NCBI GenBank assembly: GCA_043777755.1
Contig: JAYWHK010000284.1
Span: 1-6,842, forward strand
From: CANHEE01 sp043777755
Lineage (GTDB): Bacteria; Bacteroidota; Bacteroidia; Chitinophagales; Saprospiraceae
DNA: 6,842 bases
Direction: 5' to 3'
Within the stretch, counting starts at the first letter, position 1. Each line of letters starts with the position of its first letter. Shown here piece after piece: positions 1-6,842 of this stretch. The notes beneath the pieces were generated by a model. It had not been told where the DNA came from and made no database searches. It saw nothing but the letters and a program-made list of their open reading frames with translations. The position numbers were made by a program, and so were the translations under genes.

Positions 1-60
1 CAATTATACGAACTAATTCTCATTTTTTAATCTTTTTTTACCAAATTTTATTCTGATTTT

Positions 61-96
61 AAATTAAAATAAAGTCAGGACTTTATTTTAATTTTT
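61..96 (+). terminator. AT-rich terminator-like hairpin
   Basis: AAATTAAAATAAAG (61-74) is perfectly complementary to CTTTATTTTAATTT (81-94), giving a 14-bp stem with a six-base loop (TCAGGA). A run of T follows at 92-96. The orientation fits a Rho-independent terminator for a plus-strand gene ending left of the window. The stem has only one G-C pair, so it is thermodynamically weak for its length. A role as an operator-like palindrome is also possible. The minus-strand reading has no good T-run after the stem, which argues against a bidirectional terminator. Confidence 0.55.
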
Positions 97-120
97 AAAC
101 ATACTCTAAAGTAATTGAAC

Positions 121-173
121 GCCCATGCTATTTAAAACACTTGAAAAACTCAAAGTCACGCTATCGCATGGGT
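121..173. repeat. Inverted repeat in leader of the first gene
   Basis: CCCATGC (122-128) and GCATGGG (166-172) are perfect complements separated by 37 bases, extendable by one G-U pair (121/173). Inside lies a smaller possible hairpin, ACTTGA (139-144) with TCAAAGT (150-156), with one bulged A and a five-base loop. This is the most GC-rich patch of an otherwise very AT-rich leader. It is followed by TAATTTTT and ends about 30 bases before the start codon at 203. It could be a structured 5' leader, a second terminator-like element, or a copy of a dispersed REP-like palindrome. The sequence alone does not decide between these. Confidence 0.4.
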
Positions 174-202
174 AATTTTTAACCATTTTTTAAATTACTT
201 TT

Positions 203-3200
203 ATGAAAAAATTATTGTTTATTTTTTTTACTTTTTTGTGTTTGGCTGTGCAGCTGACAGCGCAGATACAAAAAGAATATGAGTGTGGAACTTATAAAAA
301 GGATATAATTCCACTTGAACCAACACATATCGATAGGTTCGGAAATCGTTTTAATCAAGCAGAGTTATTTGCACCTTTGGTCGATCCGAAAGCTTGTGAT
401 GATTTGAAAAATTTTCAGTTGGATTTTAAAACGACTGACCCTAAAAATAGTTTTTCAGATATCCAAAAAAAAACAATTTGTAGTGTTTTTCAATACCTTG
501 AAAAAACAATTGCAGACAAGCCTAAAAATAAAATTAGGATTGAAATTGTAAAAACACCTTTACAAGCCACTTCGCAAGGTATTGTTTTGGCTGCGGCAAC
601 GCCCTATTATAATATAGCGTCTTGTGGAATATCTCAAACCACTATTTTTAATGCGATGAAAGGTGGTAATTTCTTACCCAATGAAATTATGGGGAGTCTG
701 TACATTGCAACAGCCGCAGAAAATGCTTGGCATTATCCAGTAAATGACAAGAAACCACCACTTTCAACTTGGATTGATTTATATTCAGTTACGTTGCATG
801 AAGCCTTGCACATATTGGCTTTTGCCAGTAATATAGATCCTTTAACAGGTTTTCCTGCATTTAATTACAACGATGAGTATAGTTACTCAAGATGGGACGA
901 GTTTTTGTACAAAAAAGATGTTGATAAGCATTTGCTAGAAATTCTTCCAAGCGATGTTTGTTGTGAGCAAAAAGACTATGCTTTTAAGGATTTAAATGGA
1001 CAGAGTTTGATTGACAATTGTAAAAGTGAAGTTTGGTTTCGTGACCAAACGGACAAAGATATAGTAAAAATTGCTTGTCATAAGGGCGATGTAGGTGGCT
1101 TATCTCATTTGTTTAATGCTTGTACCACAAATGACCGTTTTGTGATGCACCCTTATTCTTATCCAAATGATACGATTCGGAAAATAACCGAAAAAGAATT
1201 GAATGTGCTATGTGCTTATGGTTACAAATTAGTGGATACTAAATGTGAGGTTGAATGTGAAGCCTTTGCTTTACAAGACAATTTACCTGCTCCATATTAT
1301 TTGAATGTAGGGAGTAGCGCAACAGTCAATGTTATTCAAAACGACATATATTCTAACAAGTTTGATTGGGAGGTATCCTCCTACGACAGTCAAGGGATTG
1401 ATGTTGTTAGTAATCAAAGTACGGGAGAGATAACCATAACTGCTATAAAAAATGGAGAATGGAATATTTGCTACAAATTAACTTCTTGTGATGGAAAGAA
1501 GTGCATGAATTCTTGCTTCAAGGTATTGGTGATTGACCCGAATTTGGACAAATGCTGCGATAAAATTCAAACTTGTAATATTTCATGTCTTGGCGATTTT
1601 GAGGTATTTACCAGCACTTTTGAATTGAGACATTTTTTGACTAATCAGCAATCCTATATTCCAGAAAATCAATTTGTGATAAAAGGAACGCCTATAAATA
1701 CAGTAGATTTACTGTTTAAAGGTGCTAATGATGCTGATTACTGTCACAATAATGACGACCCAATACTTGAAAATCAAGCCACAGAAGGTGCTAATGGCAC
1801 TGAAAAATATCTTGGATTTTGGGCAAAAAAGGTTTATCAAAAAGATAGTAAGCAATATACTGCTGTTTCTGAAGGCTTTGCCTTGCCTTTGTGCAAAAAA
1901 GTATTAAAAAAGACTAAAGCGAAAGTAAAGTTTTGGGCAAAAATTAGTACAGACTGTAACGCAAAAGTATTAGAACCTGAGATAGAATTCTCTTTTATTT
2001 CTACTAATCCTTTACCCAATAGTGAAGCAAACCACTCCTCCTCAAAATCTATCAAGATTGATAAAAATATTTGGACACAGTATGAAGTTAATTTTGAACC
2101 CAACGAAGGTGAAGATGGCTGCTTTTTACTGGTAAGTGGTATTATTGCAAAAAATAAATTTGATTCTACCGTACAAAACAAATCAGTTTATTTTCATATT
2201 GACGAGATAAAAGTGATTTATGATGAGCAATTTAGCGTAGAAGCAAAAACGCTTCCGATTGATTGTAAAAACAACCAATTGACCATAGAATACACTGTAT
2301 GCAATAAAAGTGAATCTTGCTCTAAGCAAATGGTTGGTACATCAAGTCCGCAAATGGTTTTGGATTTAACCCTACCAACAGGAGTTGGCTTAGTACCTGG
2401 CAATGGAACTACGCAATTTTCAAAACCTAAACTAACAGTGCCATCAAATCTTATTCCTACAAGTGGTAGGTGTAACAATTACTACGCAACACTTACGAAT
2501 TTTCCAACTCAAACAAATCAGCCTATAAAAGTTGATTTGAATGTAAGTTTCGGAAGTCAGTGTATTGTTAATCAAGTAAAATCGTTATTAATTAAAGATT
2601 ACCCTGGTCCAATATTACCGCCTGCTGATATAACCATAAAGTCTAATGTTCTAAAAAGTTGCGCTGACAACATCGAAATAGAATATACTGTTTGTAGTAA
2701 TCAAATTCCTACAAACCTTAAACTACAAGCGACTATTCCTGCTGGCTTTACAATAGTAGGAACAAATCCATTTAGTGCTGCTGGCGTATGGAATACAAGT
2801 TTGAGTAGTACAAGTGTTCCTGCTTATTGCTCGAAAGCAATACTAAAACTTGTTGCGAACTCAAGTGTAGCAACTGGTGTTTCCTATTCAGTTGGATTGA
2901 ATGCAACATCAACGACACCTTGCCAATTGATTAATGCAAGTTCCAATACGACGAGTTTCGTACTACAGGCTTCGACAATTCCTACAATTGATTATGAATA
3001 CAAATCTTTGAGTTGTAATCAAATACAATGGTTTATAACCACCAATCTTGTGCCAGCTGGACTAACTTATACTTGGAGCTTGCATCCTAACGATGTAAAC
3101 AATCCACCAATTGCTACATTTACAGGTGTTTCACCTATATTTTCCAACCTTGCCAATGGAACCTTACATTGTAAAATTAGTGGTTACAAACGACTGTGGT

Positions 3201-3220
3201 GTTTCACAAACAACTATTAA
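203..3220 (+). CDS. N-terminal part of frameshifted secreted leishmanolysin-like metalloprotease, multidomain
   Basis: Residues 1-21 form a signal peptide (KK, hydrophobic core, cleavage after LTAQ). An in-frame TAA at 191-193 rules out an upstream start, and no Shine-Dalgarno is present, as usual in Bacteroidota. About residues 90-341 form a zinc metalloprotease domain: H199-E200-A-L-H203 (HEALHILAF) gives two zinc ligands and the catalytic Glu. H302 (GGLSHL) is the probable third ligand and M315 (FVMHPY) a Met-turn, followed by TEKELNVLCAYGY at 329-341. The 98-residue gap between H203 and H302 resembles leishmanolysin-type (M8) metzincins with an insertion. Then come an Ig/cadherin-like domain (about 352-446), a Cys-rich linker (450-464), a jelly-roll, carbohydrate-binding-like domain (465-676), two DUF11-like repeats (677-808 and 809-922, each with IEYTVC) and most of a PKD-like domain (from 928). 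True homology appears to stop near residue 987. The last 18 residues (from LHCKISGY) are out-of-frame. No T9SS tail is present in this frame, so the gene looks truncated by a frameshift. The exact substrate is unknown. Confidence 0.85.
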   Translation: MKKLLFIFFTFLCLAVQLTAQIQKEYECGTYKKDIIPLEPTHIDRFGNRFNQAELFAPLVDPKACDDLKNFQLDFKTTDPKNSFSDIQKKTICSVFQYLEKTIADKPKNKIRIEIVKTPLQATSQGIVLAAATPYYNIASCGISQTTIFNAMKGGNFLPNEIMGSLYIATAAENAWHYPVNDKKPPLSTWIDLYSVTLHEALHILAFASNIDPLTGFPAFNYNDEYSYSRWDEFLYKKDVDKHLLEILPSDVCCEQKDYAFKDLNGQSLIDNCKSEVWFRDQTDKDIVKIACHKGDVGGLSHLFNACTTNDRFVMHPYSYPNDTIRKITEKELNVLCAYGYKLVDTKCEVECEAFALQDNLPAPYYLNVGSSATVNVIQNDIYSNKFDWEVSSYDSQGIDVVSNQSTGEITITAIKNGEWNICYKLTSCDGKKCMNSCFKVLVIDPNLDKCCDKIQTCNISCLGDFEVFTSTFELRHFLTNQQSYIPENQFVIKGTPINTVDLLFKGANDADYCHNNDDPILENQATEGANGTEKYLGFWAKKVYQKDSKQYTAVSEGFALPLCKKVLKKTKAKVKFWAKISTDCNAKVLEPEIEFSFISTNPLPNSEANHSSSKSIKIDKNIWTQYEVNFEPNEGEDGCFLLVSGIIAKNKFDSTVQNKSVYFHIDEIKVIYDEQFSVEAKTLPIDCKNNQLTIEYTVCNKSESCSKQMVGTSSPQMVLDLTLPTGVGLVPGNGTTQFSKPKLTVPSNLIPTSGRCNNYYATLTNFPTQTNQPIKVDLNVSFGSQCIVNQVKSLLIKDYPGPILPPADITIKSNVLKSCADNIEIEYTVCSNQIPTNLKLQATIPAGFTIVGTNPFSAAGVWNTSLSSTSVPAYCSKAILKLVANSSVATGVSYSVGLNATSTTPCQLINASSNTTSFVLQASTIPTIDYEYKSLSCNQIQWFITTNLVPAGLTYTWSLHPNDVNNPPIATFTGVSPIFSNLANGTLHCKISGYKRLWCFTNNY

Positions 3221-6026
3221 TTTTGTAGTAATCGAATGCCCTATAGTTCCTGACTGCCCTTGTTCAAAAGCCAATACATTCAACCTTGTTCCTGACGCTG
3301 GACAAACTGAGATTATCTTATCTCAAAGTAATTTTTACAATGCAGTTGGTATTTCTTACAATGGCAATATTCATGGCTGTATTACTATTGCTGGTAGATT
3401 GAGAATTGATACTGATTTCACTTTTAATCATGCAGAAATGGTTATGCAGCCAGGTTCGGAAATTTATGTCAATAGAGGTATAAGATTAACTTTGTCTGAC
3501 GACCATATTCATAGTTGTAAAAATCTCTGGAAAGGTATTTATTTTGATTATTCAAATAGCATAGCTGCTAATGGTGCTAATATCAATGCACATGATAACA
3601 TTATTGAAGATGCTGTATATGCTTTTCATTTTAGAGGTGGAAACAATGGAGACATTAGTAGAAATCATTTTCTTAATAACCATATTGGAATTAATATTGA
3701 TGGTATCCCGCTACAATCTCTTTCTCATGCTTTTAATGTAAGGATAAGTGACAATGATTTTCATTGTGAAAGGAATTTACTGCCGCATTACGACCCAAAT
3801 GTTAATATTGTTGGCGGACTAAACAATAGAGGTTATGCAGGCATATACGGAACTTTTGCTGCTTTTGATGTTGGGCTTTTTAATTCAAAAATACATGAAA
3901 ATCGCTTTTATGGAATTTACAATGGTATAGTAACACATCGTTCTATTGGTGAAATGTATTTTCCATTGATTAGGGATTTGGCTTCTAATGTACCACCTAT
4001 TAATCAAATTACTCCTAATGTTATAGATAATACAGGTATGTATTTGAGTAGCTCATCTTATAATATTCATAGTGCCATTATCAGAGGCGTGACAAAAGGT
4101 ATTCACCTTACTAATAATAATTTCTTCTGGATGGATAATACCAGTGTTGATGCACCTCATGCCATTTATAATGTTGATACGAGAGGTGATTTTAGGTTTT
4201 TTAGAGGCAATACCATTAGTGCAAATCAATTTGGTATTCGTTTTTTCCAATCACCAAATTTCCTTTCTACGATTGGGGTCGGAGGAGATGGTGTCATTAC
4301 CAATACCTTTAATATCAACAATCCAGTTAATGGACCCGCAGCGGCAGGGATAAGTTTGGAGACATTTCCAGCTATTCCAGCTACCGCTAATGTACTAAAA
4401 ACAATACAAAGCAATCAATTTAACCTTCAAACAGGTTGTCTGGGTATTAGTTTGAATAGAGATGGAAGGTATGAAATTGATAACAATAATATTTCATTTA
4501 CTGATGCTAACCAAGATGGTACGGGTATTCAATTGGTGAACTCTTCCAATAATAGACTATGGGGCAACAATATTAATACTGACAATGGTCAACCTCTACT
4601 TAGCTGTACTGGTATTGGACTTTCAAGTGCAAGCCTTAACAATACACTTTGTTGTAATAATACTTCTAATGTGAGTATTGGTGTACGCCTCTCTAACAAT
4701 GCGAATGGTACGCAGCTGAGAAATACTATTTTTGGCGAACATAGTATTGATGGATTACGACTATCGGCAAATACAACTGTTGGTGTTCAAACTCATGCTG
4801 GTAATCGTTGGACTGGTACTTTGGGTAATCCTACGGCAAGGTTTTTAGGTAACCCTTCCCTATCTTTAAGGTTTGCTTCAAGGTTTGAAATAAGAGATCC
4901 ACAAGGAACCGCTATTTTTCCTAATAATATTATACCCACCGTTGGCTGGTTTACTGGTGCTAATGCTGGTACTACTGCAATATGTCAAACAGATGCTGTT
5001 TGTTTGCCCGCTCCAATTTTTAAAGGTTCTTCAGGGAGCAAAATTGAAATACCAGAATTGGTGCTGACGATTGCAAAAAATGGCTTTGCCAAAGAGCAAT
5101 TCGGCGATTGTCATCAATGGGAAGGTGGCAGATGGGTTTTGAACGAATTGCTACAAAATCCTGACTGGGTAGGTGTTGATGCTGATTTAGATGCTTTTGC
5201 AGACTGGGCAAAAAAATCTGCTATGCAAACCTGCAATGATATTGATGCATTGATGGGGCAATTCGATTTACCTAACGACCAAGAAAAAGCAATCCTTGAG
5301 GAACAAAAAGGTGTACAAGTAGAATTAAGAGCTCAGTTACAAAAAATTGACGAGATTTTGGAACAATCGCCAAAAGATGCTGATATGTATATGGCGCAAC
5401 GTGCTGAAATATTGGATAAAATGTATAGCTTATTTTTGACAATTCAAGCGGTCAATACAGAAATCAATGAGCGCAAAGCGCAATTAATAGCTCAAGCGCA
5501 AAAACTCAATGGTAGCATAGAGTTAGAAAATATTTTTGCTCAAAACGAACAGCGCATCAATGAAATTTATTTGAATATACTTGCAACAGGCAAAAACGAA
5601 CTCAATGAGTCAGAAAAAGAGTTTGTAAGTCATTTGGCACATCAGTGTTATTGGACTGCTGGTGCTTCGGTATCAAAAGCAAGGGTTTTATTTGCTCTTT
5701 TTGGAGAGGAACAGTTTGACGATGAAAAAATTTGTGCAACTATTATAAAAGAAATCCCTGTCTTGAATAAAGTCGCTCAAAATTGGAATCAAAATATTGT
5801 AAAGATTTATCCTAATCCTGTTGATAAAAGCTTAACTATTGAGAGTTCATTTAAAAATACGACTCAAGTCATTTTGCGCAGCATAGATGGCAGAATACTT
5901 TTCTCAAAAGCAATAAATAGCAAGGAAATAATCGCTACTGATACCTTTGAAAATGGAGTCATATTTTGCGAGATTTGGAATAGTGGTCATAGAATCACCA
6001 CAGAAAAAATAATCATTATTCATTAA
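3111..6026 (+). CDS. C-terminal part of frameshifted protein: PKD end, beta-helix, coiled coil, T9SS type A sorting domain
   Basis: The open frame begins at ATG 3111, but its first 18 residues are an out-of-frame reading of the upstream piece. Authentic sequence starts at about Y19 (3165), and there is no signal peptide. Residues 19-43 finish a PKD-like domain. Residues about 90-560 are a right-handed parallel beta-helix: an entry segment (GRLRID, FTFNHAEMVMQPGSEIYV, then CKNLWKGI) followed by many Asn/Gly-rich rungs such as DNNNISF and GIQLVNSSNNRLWGNNI. A conserved-looking cap follows (THAGNRW at 561-567, then VGWFTG). Residues about 650-870 are helical, with a strong coiled coil at about 722-800 and the motif HLAHQC at 841-846. 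Residues about 898-971 are a T9SS type A sorting domain (KIYPNP, PNP at 901-903, with IIIIH at the end). That tail directs outer-membrane translocation and surface attachment or release. Such beta-helices often bind or cleave polysaccharide or act as adhesins; no catalytic residues are recognisable here. Add 969 to these residue numbers for numbering in the repaired 1940-residue protein. Confidence 0.85.
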   Translation: MLHLQVFHLYFPTLPMEPYIVKLVVTNDCGVSQTTINFVVIECPIVPDCPCSKANTFNLVPDAGQTEIILSQSNFYNAVGISYNGNIHGCITIAGRLRIDTDFTFNHAEMVMQPGSEIYVNRGIRLTLSDDHIHSCKNLWKGIYFDYSNSIAANGANINAHDNIIEDAVYAFHFRGGNNGDISRNHFLNNHIGINIDGIPLQSLSHAFNVRISDNDFHCERNLLPHYDPNVNIVGGLNNRGYAGIYGTFAAFDVGLFNSKIHENRFYGIYNGIVTHRSIGEMYFPLIRDLASNVPPINQITPNVIDNTGMYLSSSSYNIHSAIIRGVTKGIHLTNNNFFWMDNTSVDAPHAIYNVDTRGDFRFFRGNTISANQFGIRFFQSPNFLSTIGVGGDGVITNTFNINNPVNGPAAAGISLETFPAIPATANVLKTIQSNQFNLQTGCLGISLNRDGRYEIDNNNISFTDANQDGTGIQLVNSSNNRLWGNNINTDNGQPLLSCTGIGLSSASLNNTLCCNNTSNVSIGVRLSNNANGTQLRNTIFGEHSIDGLRLSANTTVGVQTHAGNRWTGTLGNPTARFLGNPSLSLRFASRFEIRDPQGTAIFPNNIIPTVGWFTGANAGTTAICQTDAVCLPAPIFKGSSGSKIEIPELVLTIAKNGFAKEQFGDCHQWEGGRWVLNELLQNPDWVGVDADLDAFADWAKKSAMQTCNDIDALMGQFDLPNDQEKAILEEQKGVQVELRAQLQKIDEILEQSPKDADMYMAQRAEILDKMYSLFLTIQAVNTEINERKAQLIAQAQKLNGSIELENIFAQNEQRINEIYLNILATGKNELNESEKEFVSHLAHQCYWTAGASVSKARVLFALFGEEQFDDEKICATIIKEIPVLNKVAQNWNQNIVKIYPNPVDKSLTIESSFKNTTQVILRSIDGRILFSKAINSKEIIATDTFENGVIFCEIWNSGHRITTEKIIIIH
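3161..3165 (+). other. Single-base frameshift joining the two large reading frames
   Basis: The PKD-like domain runs as FSNLANGT in the first frame up to codon 987 (3161-3163). It continues as YIVKLVVTNDCGVSQTTINF in the frame beginning at 3165 (TAC). Removing one base from ACCTT gives NGTYIVKLVVTNDCG, a normal PKD-like ending, and yields one 1940-residue frame from 203 to 6026. The site is not a homopolymer. The lesion could be a sequencing or assembly error, or a real insertion that splits the gene. Programmed +1 frameshifting is less likely because I see no strong stimulatory structure. Confidence 0.85.
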
Positions 6027-6036
6027 TTTTAAAAAT

Positions 6037-6079
6037 AAAGCTGTTAGAGTAAGTAATTACTTTAACAGCTTTTTATTTT
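6037..6079 (+). terminator. Rho-independent terminator after the large gene
   Basis: AAAGCTGTTAGAGTAA (6037-6052) pairs with TTACTTTAACAGCTTT (6057-6072) around a GTAA loop. The stem is 16 bp with a single G-U pair. A T-rich tail follows (TTTT at 6071-6074, then A and TTTT). It starts 10 bases after the stop codon at 6024-6026, as expected for a terminator of the upstream gene. A-rich sequence on its left side (6031-6039) would give a T-run on the other strand, so it may work in both directions. Confidence 0.88.
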
Positions 6080-6087
6080 GGTTGGCT

Positions 6088-6842
6088 ATGCGAATATTTA
6101 CTATTTTTTTATTTATTTTTATTATTGTAAAAATAAAAGCTCAAAAAGAAGATGCAATTTGGGTAATGGGTTATACATTTACAGAAAGTGGAATAGTAGA
6201 AGATACTTATTTTGGAGTTACTACTTGCGATTTTTCTAAAGAAAATAAGGTTTTTAAGCGAGACTCTACAATACATACAAAATTTTTTGAAAATAATTCG
6301 TCTATTTGTGATACAACTGGTAATTTACTAATGGCATACAATGGCTATGACGTTTTTAATTCTTTATTAAAACCCATGACAAATAGTGATTCATTGAATA
6401 AAGATTTAGAATCAGAATTCCCTTTACAGCAAAATTATATACCACAAGGTGGACTTATTCTGCCTCTCCCAAACCATAAAAATCAATATGTATTATTGCA
6501 CGAACAGGCTGCATTATGGTATTCGAGTGTAAATATGCCTGAGATTAGCGGTTTTCAAATATTTTACTCTATAATTGACATGAGTGAAGAAAATGGCTTA
6601 GGTAAGGTAATAGAAAGGCGAAAATTATTGTTAAGAGATACCTTAGATTACGGAAAAATGACAGCTGTTCGCCATGCAAACGGGCGAGATTGGTGGATTA
6701 TTGTACAAGAGTTCAACGCTCCCAATTATTATAAAATTTTACTTAATCCTGATGGTGTAAAAGTAGCGGATAAGCAAAAAATAGGGATTGATAACTATTC
6801 TGGATTAGGACAGGCTCTTTTTTCACCAGATGGAAAAACTTA
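6088..6842 (+). CDS. Predicted secreted beta-propeller-type protein, 3' end outside the window
   Basis: An open frame of 251 codons starts at ATG 6088 and has no stop before the window ends. Residues 1-19 form a signal peptide (MRIFTIFLFIFIIVKIKAQ) with cleavage after AQ, which fixes the start. No Shine-Dalgarno is visible. The mature part has beta-propeller-like features: RHANGRDWWIIVQEF at about 195-209, then YYKILLNPDGV, and GQALFSPDGKT at 241-251, the FSPDG motif typical of WD40/PD40-like blades. I recall similar proteins in Saprospiraceae and relatives, usually ending in a T9SS type A domain; that end cannot be seen here. The gene follows the terminator closely and is probably a separate transcription unit. 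Function is unknown. Binding or surface display is a guess from the fold and the signal peptide. Confidence 0.8.
   Translation, partial: MRIFTIFLFIFIIVKIKAQKEDAIWVMGYTFTESGIVEDTYFGVTTCDFSKENKVFKRDSTIHTKFFENNSSICDTTGNLLMAYNGYDVFNSLLKPMTNSDSLNKDLESEFPLQQNYIPQGGLILPLPNHKNQYVLLHEQAALWYSSVNMPEISGFQIFYSIIDMSEENGLGKVIERRKLLLRDTLDYGKMTAVRHANGRDWWIIVQEFNAPNYYKILLNPDGVKVADKQKIGIDNYSGLGQALFSPDGKT

Noticed and set aside
173..202. TAATTTTT at 173-180 as a Bacteroidota -7 promoter element
   Set aside because: It lacks the final G of TAnnTTTG and there is no TTG/TTTG at the expected spacing upstream; the nearest TTG (141-143) is too far away.
1721..1800. Direct repeat GGTGCTAATG at two sites 67 bases apart
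   Set aside because: Ten bases only, within coding sequence, and similar GGTGCTAAT words occur elsewhere in the window (near 3573 and 4956), so it fits codon and residue bias rather than a real repeat unit.
1837..2478. Minus-strand open frames of 114 and 86 codons inside the first large gene
   Set aside because: They lie opposite a well-supported coding region with recognisable domains and show no domain, signal or start-site support of their own.
3111..3164. ATG 3111 as the genuine start of an independent second gene
   Set aside because: The first 18 residues are an out-of-frame reading of PKD-domain coding sequence, there is no signal peptide although the protein ends in a T9SS sorting domain, and the homology continues upstream in the other frame.
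3161..3220. Programmed +1 ribosomal frameshift or slipped-strand phase variation
   Set aside because: The site is ACCTT with no homopolymer or simple repeat. The only nearby hairpin (TTGTAA 3169-3174 with TTACAA 3184-3189) is short and AT-only apart from one G-C pair. A mutation or sequence error is simpler.
4053..5211. Short open frames on both strands (62-69 codons) within the beta-helix coding region
   Set aside because: They are frame shadows of the beta-helix sequence, with no independent motif or start context.

Overview
The window (6842 bases, AT-rich) looks like a stretch of a Bacteroidota chromosome. The signs are a C-terminal type IX secretion system (T9SS) type A sorting domain with the motif KIYPNP, signal peptides ending in Ala-Gln, no Shine-Dalgarno sequences before the starts, and low GC. 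The domain style (metzincin protease, jelly-roll, DUF11-like repeats, PKD, parallel beta-helix, T9SS tail) and the RHANGRDWW motif in the last gene recall the Saprospiraceae. That family-level placement comes from memory, not from a search.

Layout. Positions 1-202 are non-coding and hold an AT-rich terminator-like hairpin (61-96), probably ending an upstream gene, and a second inverted repeat (121-173) in the leader of the first gene. Positions 203-6026 hold what I read as one very large secreted protein gene broken by a single-base frameshift at about 3161-3165. The upstream piece (203-3220) carries the signal peptide, a leishmanolysin-like zinc metalloprotease domain, an Ig-like domain, a jelly-roll domain, two DUF11-like repeats and most of a PKD-like domain. 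The downstream piece (3111-6026, authentic from about 3165) carries the end of the PKD-like domain, a long beta-helix, a helical coiled-coil segment and the T9SS sorting domain. Removing one base restores a 1940-residue protein. A strong terminator hairpin (6037-6074) follows. A third gene, a predicted secreted beta-propeller-type protein, starts only 13 bases after the T-run and leaves the window at 6842.

How they work together. All three reading frames look like exported proteins on the plus strand. The two large pieces depend on each other: only the first has an export signal and only the second has a T9SS sorting tail. The intact product would be a cell-surface or released modular protease/adhesin. 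I see no sign of a defence system, CRISPR array, transposase, tRNA or rRNA. The main observations are the frameshift and the domain architecture, not a clearly new system.
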